A DNA stretch of 64,000 nt from positions 2,572,001 to 2,636,000 of the forward strand of contig NZ_CP013355.1 of assembly GCF_001543325.1 (NCBI RefSeq). Reading direction: 5' to 3'. Source of the stretch: Lutibacter profundi (GTDB lineage: Bacteria; Bacteroidota; Bacteroidia; Flavobacteriales; Flavobacteriaceae). Every line of letters starts with the position of its first letter. Within the stretch, counting starts at the first letter, position 1. A program made the position numbers and the translations under genes. Positions 8,098 through 17,934 of the stretch are shown here, one piece after another. The notes beneath the pieces were generated by a model. It ran no database searches and was not told the DNA's origin. It saw only the letters and a program-made list of their open reading frames with translations.

Positions 8098-10581
8098 ATG
8101 GCTAAAAATTTAGTAATAGTAGAGTCACCAGCAAAAGCAAAAACCATTGAGAATTTTTTAGGTAAAGATTTTCAAGTAGAATCTAGCTTTGGACATATAG
8201 CAGATTTGCCTTCAAAAGAGATTGGAATAGATGTGGAAGGTGATTTTAAACCAAAATATAAAGTGCCAACTGATAAAAAAGCAATTGTTAAAAAGTTAAA
8301 AGACTTAGCTAAAAAAGCGGATACAGTTTGGTTAGCTTCAGATGAGGATCGTGAAGGAGAAGCTATTGCATGGCATTTGTATGAACAACTAAAACTAAAA
8401 GATACTCACACAAAACGTATTGTTTTTCATGAGATAACTAAAAAAGCTATTCTAAAAGCTGTTGAAAATCCGCGCGGAATTGACTATAACTTAGTAAATG
8501 CACAACAGGCAAGAAGAGTTTTAGATAGGTTAGTAGGTTATGAGCTTTCACCAGTATTATGGAGAAAAATTAAAGGAGGACTATCTGCCGGCAGGGTTCA
8601 ATCTGTTGCTGTGCGATTAATTGTAGAAAAAGAACGAGAGATAAAAAGTTTTAAACCAAAAGCATCATATAAGGTTGTTGCTGAGTTTGTAACTGAAGAA
8701 GGAAAGAAATTTAAAGCCACATTACCCAAAAATTTCAGTACCAAAGAAGAAGCAAATTCATTTTTAAATTCTTGTATTGGCGCAAAATTTAAGGTAGATG
8801 ATTTACAAAAGAAACCTGCTAAAAAATCACCAGCTGCACCATTTACAACTTCAACATTACAACAAGAAGCTTCAAGAAAATTATATTTCCCTGTTGCTAA
8901 AACAATGATGATTGCTCAACGGTTATACGAAGCAGGTTTAATAACCTATATGAGAACAGATAGCGTAAATTTATCTGAAGATGCAAAAACAGCGGCAAAA
9001 CAAGAGATAGTTTCATTGTATGGAGAAGCATACAGTAAACAAAGAAATTTTAGCAATAAATCTAAAGGCGCTCAAGAAGCTCACGAAGCAATTAGACCTA
9101 CTAATATGAATATTCAGTCGGCTTCAGTAGATTATGATCAAGACAGGCTATATAGTTTAATTTGGAAAAGAACCATTGCATCTCAAATGAGTGATGCCCA
9201 ATTGGAACGAACAAATGTTAAAATTTCAAATTCAAATAATTCAAAAAATTTCACAGCAAATGGTGAAATGATAAAGTTTGAAGGATTCTTGAAAGTTTAT
9301 TTAGAAGGAACAGATAATGAAGATGAGGAACAAGAAGGAATGTTACCCAAAATGAATATTGGAGAAATTTTAACTACTGCATATATAACTGCAACAGAAA
9401 GATACACGAAGGCTCCGTATAGATATACCGAAGCTTCTTTAGTAAAAAGGTTAGAGGAACTTGGAATTGGTCGTCCATCAACATATGCACCAACTATTTC
9501 AACTATTCAAAAAAGAGAATACGTAGAAAAAGGAAGCATTGAAGGAACTGATAGAAGCTATATGCAATTAACACTTAAAAATGATAAAGTAATAGCTAAA
9601 GAACTAACTGAAAAAGTGGGGTCAGATAAAGGTAAATTAACACCTACTGACATAGGAAATATAGTGAATGATTTTTTAGTTGAAAATTTTTCAAATATTT
9701 TAGATTTCGGTTTTACAGCCAAAGTAGAATCTGTATTTGATGAAATTGCAGAAGGGAAAGAAGATTGGATTTCTATGATTAAAGATTTTTACAATAAATT
9801 TCATCCAATAGTTGAAGATGTTGCTGCCAATGCTGAGCGTGCAAAAGGAGAACGCTTGTTAGGCGTTGATCCCGTTAGCGGTAAAAATGTGTATGCACGT
9901 TTAGGAAGGTTTGGAGCAATGGTTCAAATAGGAGAAGCTACAGACGAAGAAAAACCTAAATTTGCTAGTTTACAAGGTAATCAAACCTTATCATCTATCA
10001 CATATGAAGAAGCAATGGATTTGTTTAAACTTCCAAAAACTATTGGAGGTTACGAAGATACTGAAGTAATTGTTGCCAACGGTCGTTTTGGTCCCTATAT
10101 TAGGTATGGATCTCTGTTTGTTTCAATACCTAAAGATGAAAACCCAATGTCAATAGATATAAATAGAGCCATTGAGTTAATTCAGGAAAAACAAAAAGCG
10201 GATGCTCCAATTGCAGAATACGAAAATTTACCAGTTCAAAAAGGAGTTGGTCGTTTTGGACCATTTTTAAAATGGAATGGAGTTTATATCAATGTGAATA
10301 AAAAGTACGATTTTGATAATTTAACGAAAGAAGATATAGTTGAATTAATTGAACAAAAAAAGCGTAAAGATATTGAAAAAGTACTGCATAATTGGGAGGA
10401 AGAAGGAATTAGAGTTGAAAAGGCACGTTGGGGTAGATCTAATATTATAAAAGGAAAAATTAAAATTGAATTACCAAAAACAGTTGATGCAACTAAACTA
10501 ACCCTAGAAGAGGTTAAAGATATTATTGCTAAAAAATCACCTAAAAAGAAAACAACAAAGCGTAAAACTACCAAGAAATAA
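8098..10581 (+). CDS. topA: DNA topoisomerase I
   Basis: A type IA topoisomerase that relaxes negative supercoils. Its 827 residues begin with a Toprim domain (VESPAKAKTIE; DEDREGEAIAWH near 82). The central domain carries the catalytic Tyr in TYMRTDSVNLS (about 284) and the family signature EAHEAIRPT. The C-terminus has several GRFGP-type topoisomerase C-terminal repeats in place of the zinc fingers of the E. coli enzyme, then a Lys/Arg-rich tail (KKKTTKRKTTKK) that probably adds DNA contacts. Length and layout are normal for Bacteroidetes. The next gene starts 49 bases downstream on the same strand. Confidence 0.97.
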   Translation: MAKNLVIVESPAKAKTIENFLGKDFQVESSFGHIADLPSKEIGIDVEGDFKPKYKVPTDKKAIVKKLKDLAKKADTVWLASDEDREGEAIAWHLYEQLKLKDTHTKRIVFHEITKKAILKAVENPRGIDYNLVNAQQARRVLDRLVGYELSPVLWRKIKGGLSAGRVQSVAVRLIVEKEREIKSFKPKASYKVVAEFVTEEGKKFKATLPKNFSTKEEANSFLNSCIGAKFKVDDLQKKPAKKSPAAPFTTSTLQQEASRKLYFPVAKTMMIAQRLYEAGLITYMRTDSVNLSEDAKTAAKQEIVSLYGEAYSKQRNFSNKSKGAQEAHEAIRPTNMNIQSASVDYDQDRLYSLIWKRTIASQMSDAQLERTNVKISNSNNSKNFTANGEMIKFEGFLKVYLEGTDNEDEEQEGMLPKMNIGEILTTAYITATERYTKAPYRYTEASLVKRLEELGIGRPSTYAPTISTIQKREYVEKGSIEGTDRSYMQLTLKNDKVIAKELTEKVGSDKGKLTPTDIGNIVNDFLVENFSNILDFGFTAKVESVFDEIAEGKEDWISMIKDFYNKFHPIVEDVAANAERAKGERLLGVDPVSGKNVYARLGRFGAMVQIGEATDEEKPKFASLQGNQTLSSITYEEAMDLFKLPKTIGGYEDTEVIVANGRFGPYIRYGSLFVSIPKDENPMSIDINRAIELIQEKQKADAPIAEYENLPVQKGVGRFGPFLKWNGVYINVNKKYDFDNLTKEDIVELIEQKKRKDIEKVLHNWEEEGIRVEKARWGRSNIIKGKIKIELPKTVDATKLTLEEVKDIIAKKSPKKKTTKRKTTKK

Positions 10582-10630
10582 TTTTTTTGATTATCTTGCA
10601 ATTGAAAAAGATTGAATTTAACCCCCAAAA

Positions 10631-11791
10631 ATGAATTTTGATTATCTTACTCCTGTAAATGAAACAATGTTGGCTTATGCCAAAATGTTATCTGATTTGT
10701 CTTTTGGGCAAAGTATGGATATCTACACTACACAAAACAAATTCCCCAATCTTACCAATAAAAAAATAGCAATAATTGGTGTTGAGGAAAGAAGAGCTTC
10801 TGTTAAAAATTATAGTGACGATTTTAATTTAAATGAAATTAGAAAAGAACTTTATAAACTATATCCTGGTAATTGGCCAATGAATGTTGTTGATTTAGGA
10901 AATATTTCACCAGGAAACACTATTGAAGATACCTATTTTGCTTTAGGTGAATTGCTGTCTTATTTAATAAAAAATAAAATTATTCCAATAATCATTGGAG
11001 GAGGTCAAGATTTAACGTATGCTAACTATAGAGCTTATGATAAGTTAGAACAGACAGTAAATATTGTAGCCGTTGATAATAAATTTGATTTGGGAACTAT
11101 TGAAGATGAGTTAACATCACAATCTTATTTAAGTAAAATTGTAATGAATCAACCAAATAATTTATTCAATTATAGTAATATAGGATACCAAACGTATTTT
11201 AATTCTCAAGATGAATTAGATTTATTAGAGAAACTCTATTTTGAAGCATATAGACTTGGGGAAGTATCAAATTCAATTCAACTAGTAGAACCTATTTTGC
11301 GTGATGCAGATATAGTTAGTATTGATTTGTCTTCGATAAAAAGAGCCGATGCTCCTGCAAATAATAATGCCACACCCAATGGTTTTACAGGAACTGAAAT
11401 TTGTGCTATTTCTCGTTATGCAGGTATTAGTGATAAAGTAACCTCGTTTGGTATTTATGAATATAATCCTAAATTAGATAGTAACAATCAAACAGCACAA
11501 TTAATCTCACAAATGATATGGTATTTTATTGAAGGCGTAAATTATAGAGCAAATGATTATCCCTTTGGTTTAAAAGATAATTACAAAAAATATATTGTTC
11601 CAATTGAAGATCAAGTACTAAATTTTCATAAGAGTAATAAAAGTGGACGCTGGTGGATGGAAATTAATTTAAATGAAAATAATAAATCTAAGAGACATGC
11701 GTTAATACCTTGTACATATCAAGATTATGTTAGTGCCACAAATCAAGAAATACCTGATAGATGGATAAAAACGCTAAAAAAATTAGTGTAA
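10631..11791 (+). CDS. Arginase/formimidoylglutamase-fold protein with missing metal ligands
   Basis: A 386-residue protein of the ureohydrolase (arginase/agmatinase/formimidoylglutamase) superfamily by fold signatures. The three metal-binding motifs are altered: GGDHS reads GGGQD (about 122), DAHxD reads DNKFD (about 148), and SxDxD reads SIDLSS (about 230). At least three of the six expected Mn ligands are therefore absent and normal hydrolysis is doubtful. It lies between topA and gldK, about 100 bases before gldK, a position that suggests a link to gliding or type IX secretion rather than histidine catabolism; that link is inference. Databases may name it formimidoylglutamase, and I would not accept that activity from the sequence. 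Confidence 0.8.
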   Translation: MNFDYLTPVNETMLAYAKMLSDLSFGQSMDIYTTQNKFPNLTNKKIAIIGVEERRASVKNYSDDFNLNEIRKELYKLYPGNWPMNVVDLGNISPGNTIEDTYFALGELLSYLIKNKIIPIIIGGGQDLTYANYRAYDKLEQTVNIVAVDNKFDLGTIEDELTSQSYLSKIVMNQPNNLFNYSNIGYQTYFNSQDELDLLEKLYFEAYRLGEVSNSIQLVEPILRDADIVSIDLSSIKRADAPANNNATPNGFTGTEICAISRYAGISDKVTSFGIYEYNPKLDSNNQTAQLISQMIWYFIEGVNYRANDYPFGLKDNYKKYIVPIEDQVLNFHKSNKSGRWWMEINLNENNKSKRHALIPCTYQDYVSATNQEIPDRWIKTLKKLV

Positions 11792-11855
11792 AAAAGGTTG
11801 TTTAAATATAATAAAAGCAGTTTTTTATTGTTTTAAACACATTAAAAAGAAAATA

Positions 11856-11886
11856 TTGGTTTTTAAAATAATTAGTAATAGGTTTG
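11856..11886 (+). promoter_or_regulatory. gldK operon promoter
   Basis: TTG (11856-11858), a 20-base spacer and TAGGTTTG (11879-11886) match the Bacteroidetes -33/-7 consensus well. Transcription should start near 11890. That leaves only about 6 bases before the first ATG (11896) and about 20 before the second (11911). Confidence 0.65.
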
Positions 11887-11895
11887 CCTAAATAG

Positions 11896-13269
11896 ATGAA
11901 GAAAATTATTATGAAGAAAATATCATTGTATATTTTAGTAGCTCTTTTGGTGTATAGCTGCGGCTCTAACGATCAAGGAGAGTTAGTAGGAGTTAGGTCA
12001 AAAAGCACTTGGCATACAAAAAAACCACTTGGAATGGTTTTAATTCCAGGAGGTTCTTTTACAATGGGAAAAGAAGATGAAGATGTAGCAGCATCTTTAA
12101 ATACACCAACCAGAACAGTTACGGTTAGACCATATTACATGGATGAAACTGAAATTACAAATGCTGAATATAAAGAGTTTGTATATTGGGTTAGAGATTC
12201 TATTGTGAGAACACAATTGGCTTTATTATCAGAATTAATGTCTGAAGACGCCAATAAGGTGCTAGAGAATTATCAGTTTAAAAATGTTGATACCACCAAA
12301 ATGACTCCATACCAAAAATATATGATGAATAATTACGGGAGTTTAGGAGATGTGAATTCCCCATTACAAGGAAGAGCCTTAAACTGGGATGAAGATTTGA
12401 TTTGGGATCCAAATGATTTTCCAGATGAGTATTACTCTGAAGTAATGGACACAATGTATGTACCAATTGAAGATAGTTTTGATGGAAAAAGAATTTTAGA
12501 CACCAAAAAACTTAAATATAAATACTCTTGGTTAGATAGAAGTTCTGCGGCAAGAAAAAAAGGAGCAAGAAAAGATTTTATAAAACAGGAAATTGTTGAA
12601 ATTTATCCTGATACTACTGTATGGGTAAAAGATTTTAATTACTCTTACAATGATCCTATGCATCAAGATTATTTTTATCACCAAGCTTATAATGAATATC
12701 CTGTAGTTGGAGTAACTTGGAGTCAGGCAAAAGCATTTTGTAGTTGGAGAACAAAAAAGAAAAATGATTTTTTACACTCAAGAAAAAACCCAAGTTCAGT
12801 ACCTGCTTTTAGACTAGCTACTGAAGCTGAGTGGGAATATGCTGCACGAGGAGGTTTAGAATATTCAACATACCCTTGGGGTGGCCCATATACCACAACT
12901 GATAGAGGGTGTTTTTTAGCAAATTTTAAACCTAGTAGAGGAAATTATGCAGTTGATGGAGCCTTATATACAGTAGAAGCAAAATCATATAACCCAAATG
13001 ATTATGGGTTGTACAATATGGCGGGTAATGTTTCCGAATGGACGAACACTGCTTATAGTGAAGCATCATATTATATTAGCTCAACAATGAATCCGAATGT
13101 TGAAATGCCAAAAAATCACAGAAAAATAATTAGAGGAGGTTCATGGAAAGATGTTGCCTACTTTTTACAAGTGAGCACACGTGATTATGAGTATGCCGAC
13201 TCAGCTAGAAGCTATATTGGATTTAGAACTGTGCAAGATTTTCTTGGAACTAACATAAATGGAGAATAA
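11896..13269 (+). CDS. gldK: GldK, type IX secretion / gliding lipoprotein
   Basis: GldK is the outer-membrane-associated lipoprotein that forms the periplasmic ring with GldN in the type IX secretion system. The 457-residue protein has a lipoprotein signal with lipobox LVYSC, then a formylglycine-generating-enzyme/sulfatase-modifying fold (GMVLIPGGSFTMG at about 46; FRLATEAEWEYAARGG; NVSEWTN; IRGGSWKD; YIGFRTV at the end). The FGE fold is structural here. The start may be ATG 11911 (residue 6, MKKISLYIL) rather than 11896, because the promoter leaves almost no leader for the first ATG. It is the first gene of gldKLMN, with gaps of 42, 41 and 11 bases between the genes. Confidence 0.95.
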   Translation: MKKIIMKKISLYILVALLVYSCGSNDQGELVGVRSKSTWHTKKPLGMVLIPGGSFTMGKEDEDVAASLNTPTRTVTVRPYYMDETEITNAEYKEFVYWVRDSIVRTQLALLSELMSEDANKVLENYQFKNVDTTKMTPYQKYMMNNYGSLGDVNSPLQGRALNWDEDLIWDPNDFPDEYYSEVMDTMYVPIEDSFDGKRILDTKKLKYKYSWLDRSSAARKKGARKDFIKQEIVEIYPDTTVWVKDFNYSYNDPMHQDYFYHQAYNEYPVVGVTWSQAKAFCSWRTKKKNDFLHSRKNPSSVPAFRLATEAEWEYAARGGLEYSTYPWGGPYTTTDRGCFLANFKPSRGNYAVDGALYTVEAKSYNPNDYGLYNMAGNVSEWTNTAYSEASYYISSTMNPNVEMPKNHRKIIRGGSWKDVAYFLQVSTRDYEYADSARSYIGFRTVQDFLGTNINGE

Positions 13270-13311
13270 AAATAAACCCTAACCCTAACCGAAAACTTTA
13301 AAACTTAAATT

Positions 13312-13947
13312 ATGGCACAAAGTAGAAACACAAAAAAATTATTTAATTATGCTTATGGGATTGGAGCAGCAATAGTAATTTTAGGAGCATTATTCAAAAT
13401 TCAGCACTGGTCAGGTGGTGGAACAATGCTTTCAATAGGTATGATTGTTGAAGCAGCTGTATTCTTTGTTTCAGCGTTTGATTCAGTTGATGAAGATTTA
13501 GATTGGTCTTTAGTGTACCCAGAATTAGGAACTGGAAATGCAAAAGATAAAGATAGAAATGAAGCTAGAGAATCACAAAGTTTGCTATCTCAAAAATTAG
13601 ATGATATGCTTAAAGATGCCAAATTAGATGCCAGTTTAATGTCAAGTTTAAGTGAAAGCATTCAAAATTTTAAAGGGGCAGCAGAAAATATTGCACCTGC
13701 AGTAGATTCAATTGCAGCAACAAATAAATATAGTGAACAACTTTCGTTGGCTGCTGCACAAATGGAATCATTAAATAGTTTATACAAGTTACAACTTGAT
13801 AGCACTAGCAGACAAGCTGAAATTAACGAACAGGTTACCATAAATGCAGGTAAATTAAAAGAGCAAATGGAATCTTTGACTACCAACTTATCCTCACTAA
13901 ATGATGTGTACGGAGGTATGTTATCTGCAATGTCAAATAAGAACTAA
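13312..13947 (+). CDS. gldL: GldL, inner-membrane motor protein of type IX secretion
   Basis: GldL forms the inner-membrane, proton-driven motor with GldM. The 211-residue protein has two N-terminal transmembrane helices (about 12-28 and 37-55) joined by a short loop (KIQHWSGGG). An acidic residue is buried in the second helix (Glu47 in MIVEAAVFF), which by position matches the proton-path glutamate known in other GldL proteins. The rest is a Gln/Ser-rich cytoplasmic helical region ending in MSNKN. It is the second gene of the gld operon. Two telomere-like CCCTAA units in the gap before it look incidental. Confidence 0.95.
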   Translation: MAQSRNTKKLFNYAYGIGAAIVILGALFKIQHWSGGGTMLSIGMIVEAAVFFVSAFDSVDEDLDWSLVYPELGTGNAKDKDRNEARESQSLLSQKLDDMLKDAKLDASLMSSLSESIQNFKGAAENIAPAVDSIAATNKYSEQLSLAAAQMESLNSLYKLQLDSTSRQAEINEQVTINAGKLKEQMESLTTNLSSLNDVYGGMLSAMSNKN

Positions 13948-13988
13948 TTAGTTGAAAAACTATTATATTAACCAAAAAACTAATTAGA

Positions 13989-15518
13989 ATGGCTTCAGGT
14001 AAACTCTCACCAAGGCAGAAAATGATTAACCTTATGTACTTAATTTTCATTGCAATGTTAGCAATGCAAATGTCTAAAGAAGTACTTTCTGCTTTTGGTT
14101 ATATGAATGAAAAGTTGACGGAAAATAACGTTACTACTTCAGCAAAAAATGCTGCTACTCTTCAAAATTTGTCAACGAAGGCTCAAGAACAACCAGAAAA
14201 ATACGCTAGTTTGTTCACTGTGGCAAAAAAGGTAGATGAACTTTCTAAAAATTTCAATAATTATCTAGCTGATAAAAAAGAATTTTTCTTGTCTAAAGTT
14301 GATGATCCTACCAATTACGAAACAATGGATAATGCCAACATTGTGAACGAATACTTTTTTAAAGGAGATAAATTTACTGCAGAAGGACAAGAGTTTTTAG
14401 ACCAAATTAATAATTATAGAAACGCTATAGTTAAACTATTAGGAGATAATAATCCACTGACAAAAAATGTAAATAAGAGATTTGACACATCAGATCAAGA
14501 TACAGAAGATGGTAAACAGCCTTGGTTAAAAAACAGGTATGAAGGTTTTCCTTTAATATCTACAATAACCAATTTAACTTCTTTACAAACTGATATTGTA
14601 ACTACACAATCTGAAATTTATGGAAGCCTTTTGGGTGGACAATTAGAAAGCGATGTTTCTATGTCTAACTATAAAACAATTTTAATTCCAGAAAAATCAG
14701 CCTTCTTTCAAGGTGAAAATTTCAAAGGAAAAATAGTATTAGGTAGATATGATGCTTCTTTAAAACCTTCAGAAGTTGTTGTGAATGGAAAAAATATCAC
14801 AAAATTAGAAGACGGAGGAGCAATATTGGATTTCCCAGCAGGAGCGGTTGGTGAACGAGAGATTAAAGGAAAATTTGTTTTCATTGAAAATGGAAAACCT
14901 GTAGAAATACCAATTTCAAGCTCTTATGCAGTTATACCAAAACCAAATAGTGCTGTTATTTCAGCCGATAAAATGAATGTTGTGTATAGGGGAGTGCCAA
15001 ATCCTATGACAATTTCTATTCCTGGAATACCTGATAATTTAGTTAAAGCTAAGGGTATTGGGTTAAATAAGGTTAGCGGATCTGGAAAGTATGTTATGAC
15101 ACCCAAATCTGGAAGAGAAGTGAAAATTAGTGTTTCAGGAAAATTGCCAAACGGACAAACAATAACGACATCACAAAATTTTAGAATTAAAGATATTCCT
15201 TCTCCAAGAGGCTCAGTTAGAAAAGAAATGGGGTATGTGAAAATGCCTAAAACAACTTTAGCTAAAGTTACTGTTGGTGCTGAATTACCAGATTTTGATT
15301 TTGATTTAAAATTAAAAACCTCAGGTTTTACAGTAAAGGTACCTGGACAATCAGCAGTTGTTGTTAAAGGTAATAGAATGAGTGCGCAAGCATTAAAAGC
15401 AATTTCAAAAGCAAAAAGGGGTGATGTAATTGCAATATTTGATATAAAATCATCGTTAGTAGGAAATAATTCTTATAAGATTAAAAATGCTGCGGCAGTT
15501 AGTATAGAAATACAATAA
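13989..15518 (+). CDS. gldM: GldM, periplasmic shaft of the type IX motor
   Basis: GldM is anchored by one N-terminal transmembrane helix inside the GldL bundle and spans the periplasm to the GldKN ring, passing on rotation or torque. The 509 residues start MASGKLSPRQKMINLMYLIF, the conserved GldM N-terminus, followed by a helical first periplasmic domain and beta-rich domains (from about 225: ILIPEKSAFFQGENF, with the C-terminal GldM domains to the end). Length is normal for the family. It is the third gene of the operon. Confidence 0.95.
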   Translation: MASGKLSPRQKMINLMYLIFIAMLAMQMSKEVLSAFGYMNEKLTENNVTTSAKNAATLQNLSTKAQEQPEKYASLFTVAKKVDELSKNFNNYLADKKEFFLSKVDDPTNYETMDNANIVNEYFFKGDKFTAEGQEFLDQINNYRNAIVKLLGDNNPLTKNVNKRFDTSDQDTEDGKQPWLKNRYEGFPLISTITNLTSLQTDIVTTQSEIYGSLLGGQLESDVSMSNYKTILIPEKSAFFQGENFKGKIVLGRYDASLKPSEVVVNGKNITKLEDGGAILDFPAGAVGEREIKGKFVFIENGKPVEIPISSSYAVIPKPNSAVISADKMNVVYRGVPNPMTISIPGIPDNLVKAKGIGLNKVSGSGKYVMTPKSGREVKISVSGKLPNGQTITTSQNFRIKDIPSPRGSVRKEMGYVKMPKTTLAKVTVGAELPDFDFDLKLKTSGFTVKVPGQSAVVVKGNRMSAQALKAISKAKRGDVIAIFDIKSSLVGNNSYKIKNAAAVSIEIQ

Positions 15519-15529
15519 AATAATTTTAA

Positions 15530-16432
15530 ATGAAGAATAAGAAAAATATTGGAATTTTTATTTTGGCATTTGTGCTTTTCAATGCTACATACGCACAGTC
15601 AAATTTATTGAATGCGAAAAAACCTTCTGATATTGGGAAAAAGACACCTGAGCAATTAGCGGTTGATAATGATAAACCATTAGAATATGGTTATATAGAC
15701 GATAGAGATATTTTGTGGTCTAAAGTAGTATGGGAATATATAGATTTAAATGAGAAAATTAATTTGCCTATGTATTACCCTGTAGATACTACAAATGTTT
15801 CAAGAAGTAGGCGCTCATTATTTGATACGCTTTTAAGAGGTATTAAAAGTGGTCAAATTACCGAAGTTTATGATGATTCATATTTCACTGCAAAAATGAC
15901 AAAATCTGAAATAAATGCAAAACTCTTTAGAATTGATACTACAGATGTTGGTTTTGATGAATTGAATGCAGGAAGCACAAATATTGAAGAATATATTGAT
16001 AAAATTAACCTAACCTCTCAAGATATTGAAGGTTTTAAAATAAAAGGACTTTGGTATTTTGACAAAAGACAAGGAGAATTAAAATATCGTTTGCTAGCAT
16101 TAGCACCTGTTGCTCCTGATGTACAAACAATGGGTAGAGATGATATGGATATTTCAGAACAATTAGCGTTGTTTTGGGTTTGGTTTCCTGATGCAAGAAA
16201 TACACTTCATGAGATGAAGGTTTTTAATCAAAAAAACTCGGCATATCCAATTTCATTTGACCATTTATTAAATGCAAGAAGGTTTAACTCAATTATATAT
16301 AGAGAAGAAAATATTTATGGAGATAGAGATGTAGCTGAATATGTAAAAGGAAATGCGTTGTTTCAAGTAATGGAGTCTAATAAAATAAAAGATGAAATTA
16401 GAAACAAAGAATTAGATATGTGGAACTACTAA
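15530..16432 (+). CDS. gldN: GldN, periplasmic ring component of type IX secretion
   Basis: GldN partners GldK in the periplasmic ring and contacts GldM. The 300-residue protein has a signal peptide ending near ATYAQ (about 23) and the family pattern of paired aromatic and charged segments (LEYGYIDDRDILWSKVVWE; KGLWYFDKRQGELKYRLLALAPV; LFWVWFPDARNTLHEMKVFN). It begins 11 bases after gldM, is the last gene of the operon, and is followed by a clear terminator. Confidence 0.95.
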   Translation: MKNKKNIGIFILAFVLFNATYAQSNLLNAKKPSDIGKKTPEQLAVDNDKPLEYGYIDDRDILWSKVVWEYIDLNEKINLPMYYPVDTTNVSRSRRSLFDTLLRGIKSGQITEVYDDSYFTAKMTKSEINAKLFRIDTTDVGFDELNAGSTNIEEYIDKINLTSQDIEGFKIKGLWYFDKRQGELKYRLLALAPVAPDVQTMGRDDMDISEQLALFWVWFPDARNTLHEMKVFNQKNSAYPISFDHLLNARRFNSIIYREENIYGDRDVAEYVKGNALFQVMESNKIKDEIRNKELDMWNY

Positions 16433-16451
16433 ATTACCAAATTGTAAAATA

Positions 16452-16480
16452 AAAACTCTTGCTAATTGCAGGAGTTTTTT
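16452..16480 (+). terminator. Terminator of the gldKLMN operon
   Basis: AAAACTCTTGC pairs with GCAGGAGTTTT (one T-G pair) around a five-base loop and runs into six Ts. It lies about 20 bases after gldN. Confidence 0.8.
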
Positions 16481-16500
16481 GTTTTATATAAAATGATTTT

Positions 16501-17541
16501 ATGCAGGTAGATTATATTATTGTAGGTTTTGGTTTGGCTGGATTAGCCTTTACTGAAGAATTAGAAAAACATAAAAAATCATTTGTTGTATATGAAGATA
16601 ACTCTCAAAATTCTTCAATTGTTGCAGGAGGTATGTATAACCCTGTAATTTTAAAACGGTTTACACCTGTATGGGATGCTGTTGGCCAACTAAAAATAGC
16701 AATGCCATTTTATCAATCTTTAGAAAAAAAATTCAATAAAAAGTATAACTACTCCACAAATATTTACAGAATATTTAAATCAATTGAAGAACAAAATAAT
16801 TGGTTTATTGCTTGTGATAAACCATTGCTTACTAACTTTATGGTTCCCAAAATAATAGATGCTAAAATTGAAGGAGTTGTTGCAAACTACGGCTATGGAA
16901 AATTAATAAATACGGGTAGAATAGACACCAGCTCACTACTTCAAGATTACCGGCAATATTTGTTGAAGAAAAAAACAATCAAATATGAAAGTTTTAACTA
17001 CACGGAATTAAAAATTGGTAAAAAAATCATTGAATATAAAAATGTGAAAGCATTAAAGGTTGTATTTTGTGAGGGTTTTGGTATGGTTAAAAATCCTTTT
17101 TTTAATTACCTTCCAATGCAAGAAGCCAAAGGAGAATTGATAACCATATATGCTCCTGAATTACATATAGATTTTTTAATAAAAGCAGCAGTATTTGTTC
17201 TTCCTTTAGGCGATAATTATTATAAAATAGGGGCTACTTTTAATTGGAAGGATAAAACAAAAGAACCTACGCAAAACGGAAAGCAAGAGCTGATAACGAA
17301 ATTGAATTCCTTTATAACTGTTCCTTATACTATTGTTGACCATACAGCTGGTATTAGACCAACAGTTAAAGATAGAAGACCCTTGGCTGGAAAACACCCA
17401 AAGTATCAAAATTTAGCTATTTTAAATGGTCTCGGAACACGTGGGGTTATGATTGCTCCAACTATTGCCAATAAGCTTTATAATCATTTGGAAAACAAAT
17501 TTGAATTAGATAAAGAAATTTCTATTGCTCGTTTTGGGTAA
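16501..17541 (+). CDS. FAD-dependent oxidoreductase (DAO family)
   Basis: A 346-residue flavoprotein of the D-amino-acid oxidase-like family. The N-terminal dinucleotide-binding motif is IIVGFGLAGLAFTEEL (residues 5-20). A second conserved block, SSIVAGGMYNPV, follows at about 40. The C-terminal FAD contact region reads GIRPTVKDRRPL and LNGLGTRGVM. No transmembrane segment is visible. The substrate cannot be told. It follows the gld terminator on the same strand, and its last 20 bases overlap the end of the convergent DUF983 gene. Confidence 0.8.
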   Translation: MQVDYIIVGFGLAGLAFTEELEKHKKSFVVYEDNSQNSSIVAGGMYNPVILKRFTPVWDAVGQLKIAMPFYQSLEKKFNKKYNYSTNIYRIFKSIEEQNNWFIACDKPLLTNFMVPKIIDAKIEGVVANYGYGKLINTGRIDTSSLLQDYRQYLLKKKTIKYESFNYTELKIGKKIIEYKNVKALKVVFCEGFGMVKNPFFNYLPMQEAKGELITIYAPELHIDFLIKAAVFVLPLGDNYYKIGATFNWKDKTKEPTQNGKQELITKLNSFITVPYTIVDHTAGIRPTVKDRRPLAGKHPKYQNLAILNGLGTRGVMIAPTIANKLYNHLENKFELDKEISIARFG

Positions 17542-17920
17542 TTTTATGTGTATCTTTTTGATATTTTATAAATAGATTAATCCAAATAATTCGTGAAAGC
17601 CTAATAGTAATAGGAACTGTTAACACTAAAACAATTACAATAGGAATGAAAATTTGAATTAAATTTAAATTAGAAAACAAGGTTGCAATTGTAAATGTAA
17701 CTATTGAGAGGCCAACAGTAAGCGCATAATTAACATACATTGCCCCATAAAAAAAAGAAGGTTCTATAGTGTATTTTAACCCACAATTAGAACATTTTTC
17801 ATGCATTTGAAAGGCTTTATGAAGTTTTAAAATATTTTTTTCTTTCATAAAATCACCTTCATGACATTTAGGGCATTTGTTAAAAAAAATACTGTATAGT
17901 TTGGTTCCTTTTTTTATCAT
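17522..17920 (-). CDS. DUF983 family membrane protein
   Basis: A 132-residue protein with two CxxC pairs in the N-terminal third (CPKC at about 17 and CSNC at about 43), a likely zinc ribbon, then two hydrophobic helices (about 65-85 and 90-110). This matches DUF983, a small family of unknown function common in Bacteroidetes and Alphaproteobacteria. It converges on the flavoprotein gene with a 20-base overlap, and its promoter overlaps the divergent ABC-F promoter. Confidence 0.75.
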   Translation of the reverse strand: MIKKGTKLYSIFFNKCPKCHEGDFMKEKNILKLHKAFQMHEKCSNCGLKYTIEPSFFYGAMYVNYALTVGLSIVTFTIATLFSNLNLIQIFIPIVIVLVLTVPITIRLSRIIWINLFIKYQKDTHKITQNEQ

Positions 17921-17934
17921 TTCTTATCAAAAAA

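Noticed and set aside
13274-13291. CCCTAACCCTAACC telomere-like repeat between gldK and gldL
   Set aside because: Only two units, in a short operon gap; most likely chance in AT-rich DNA.
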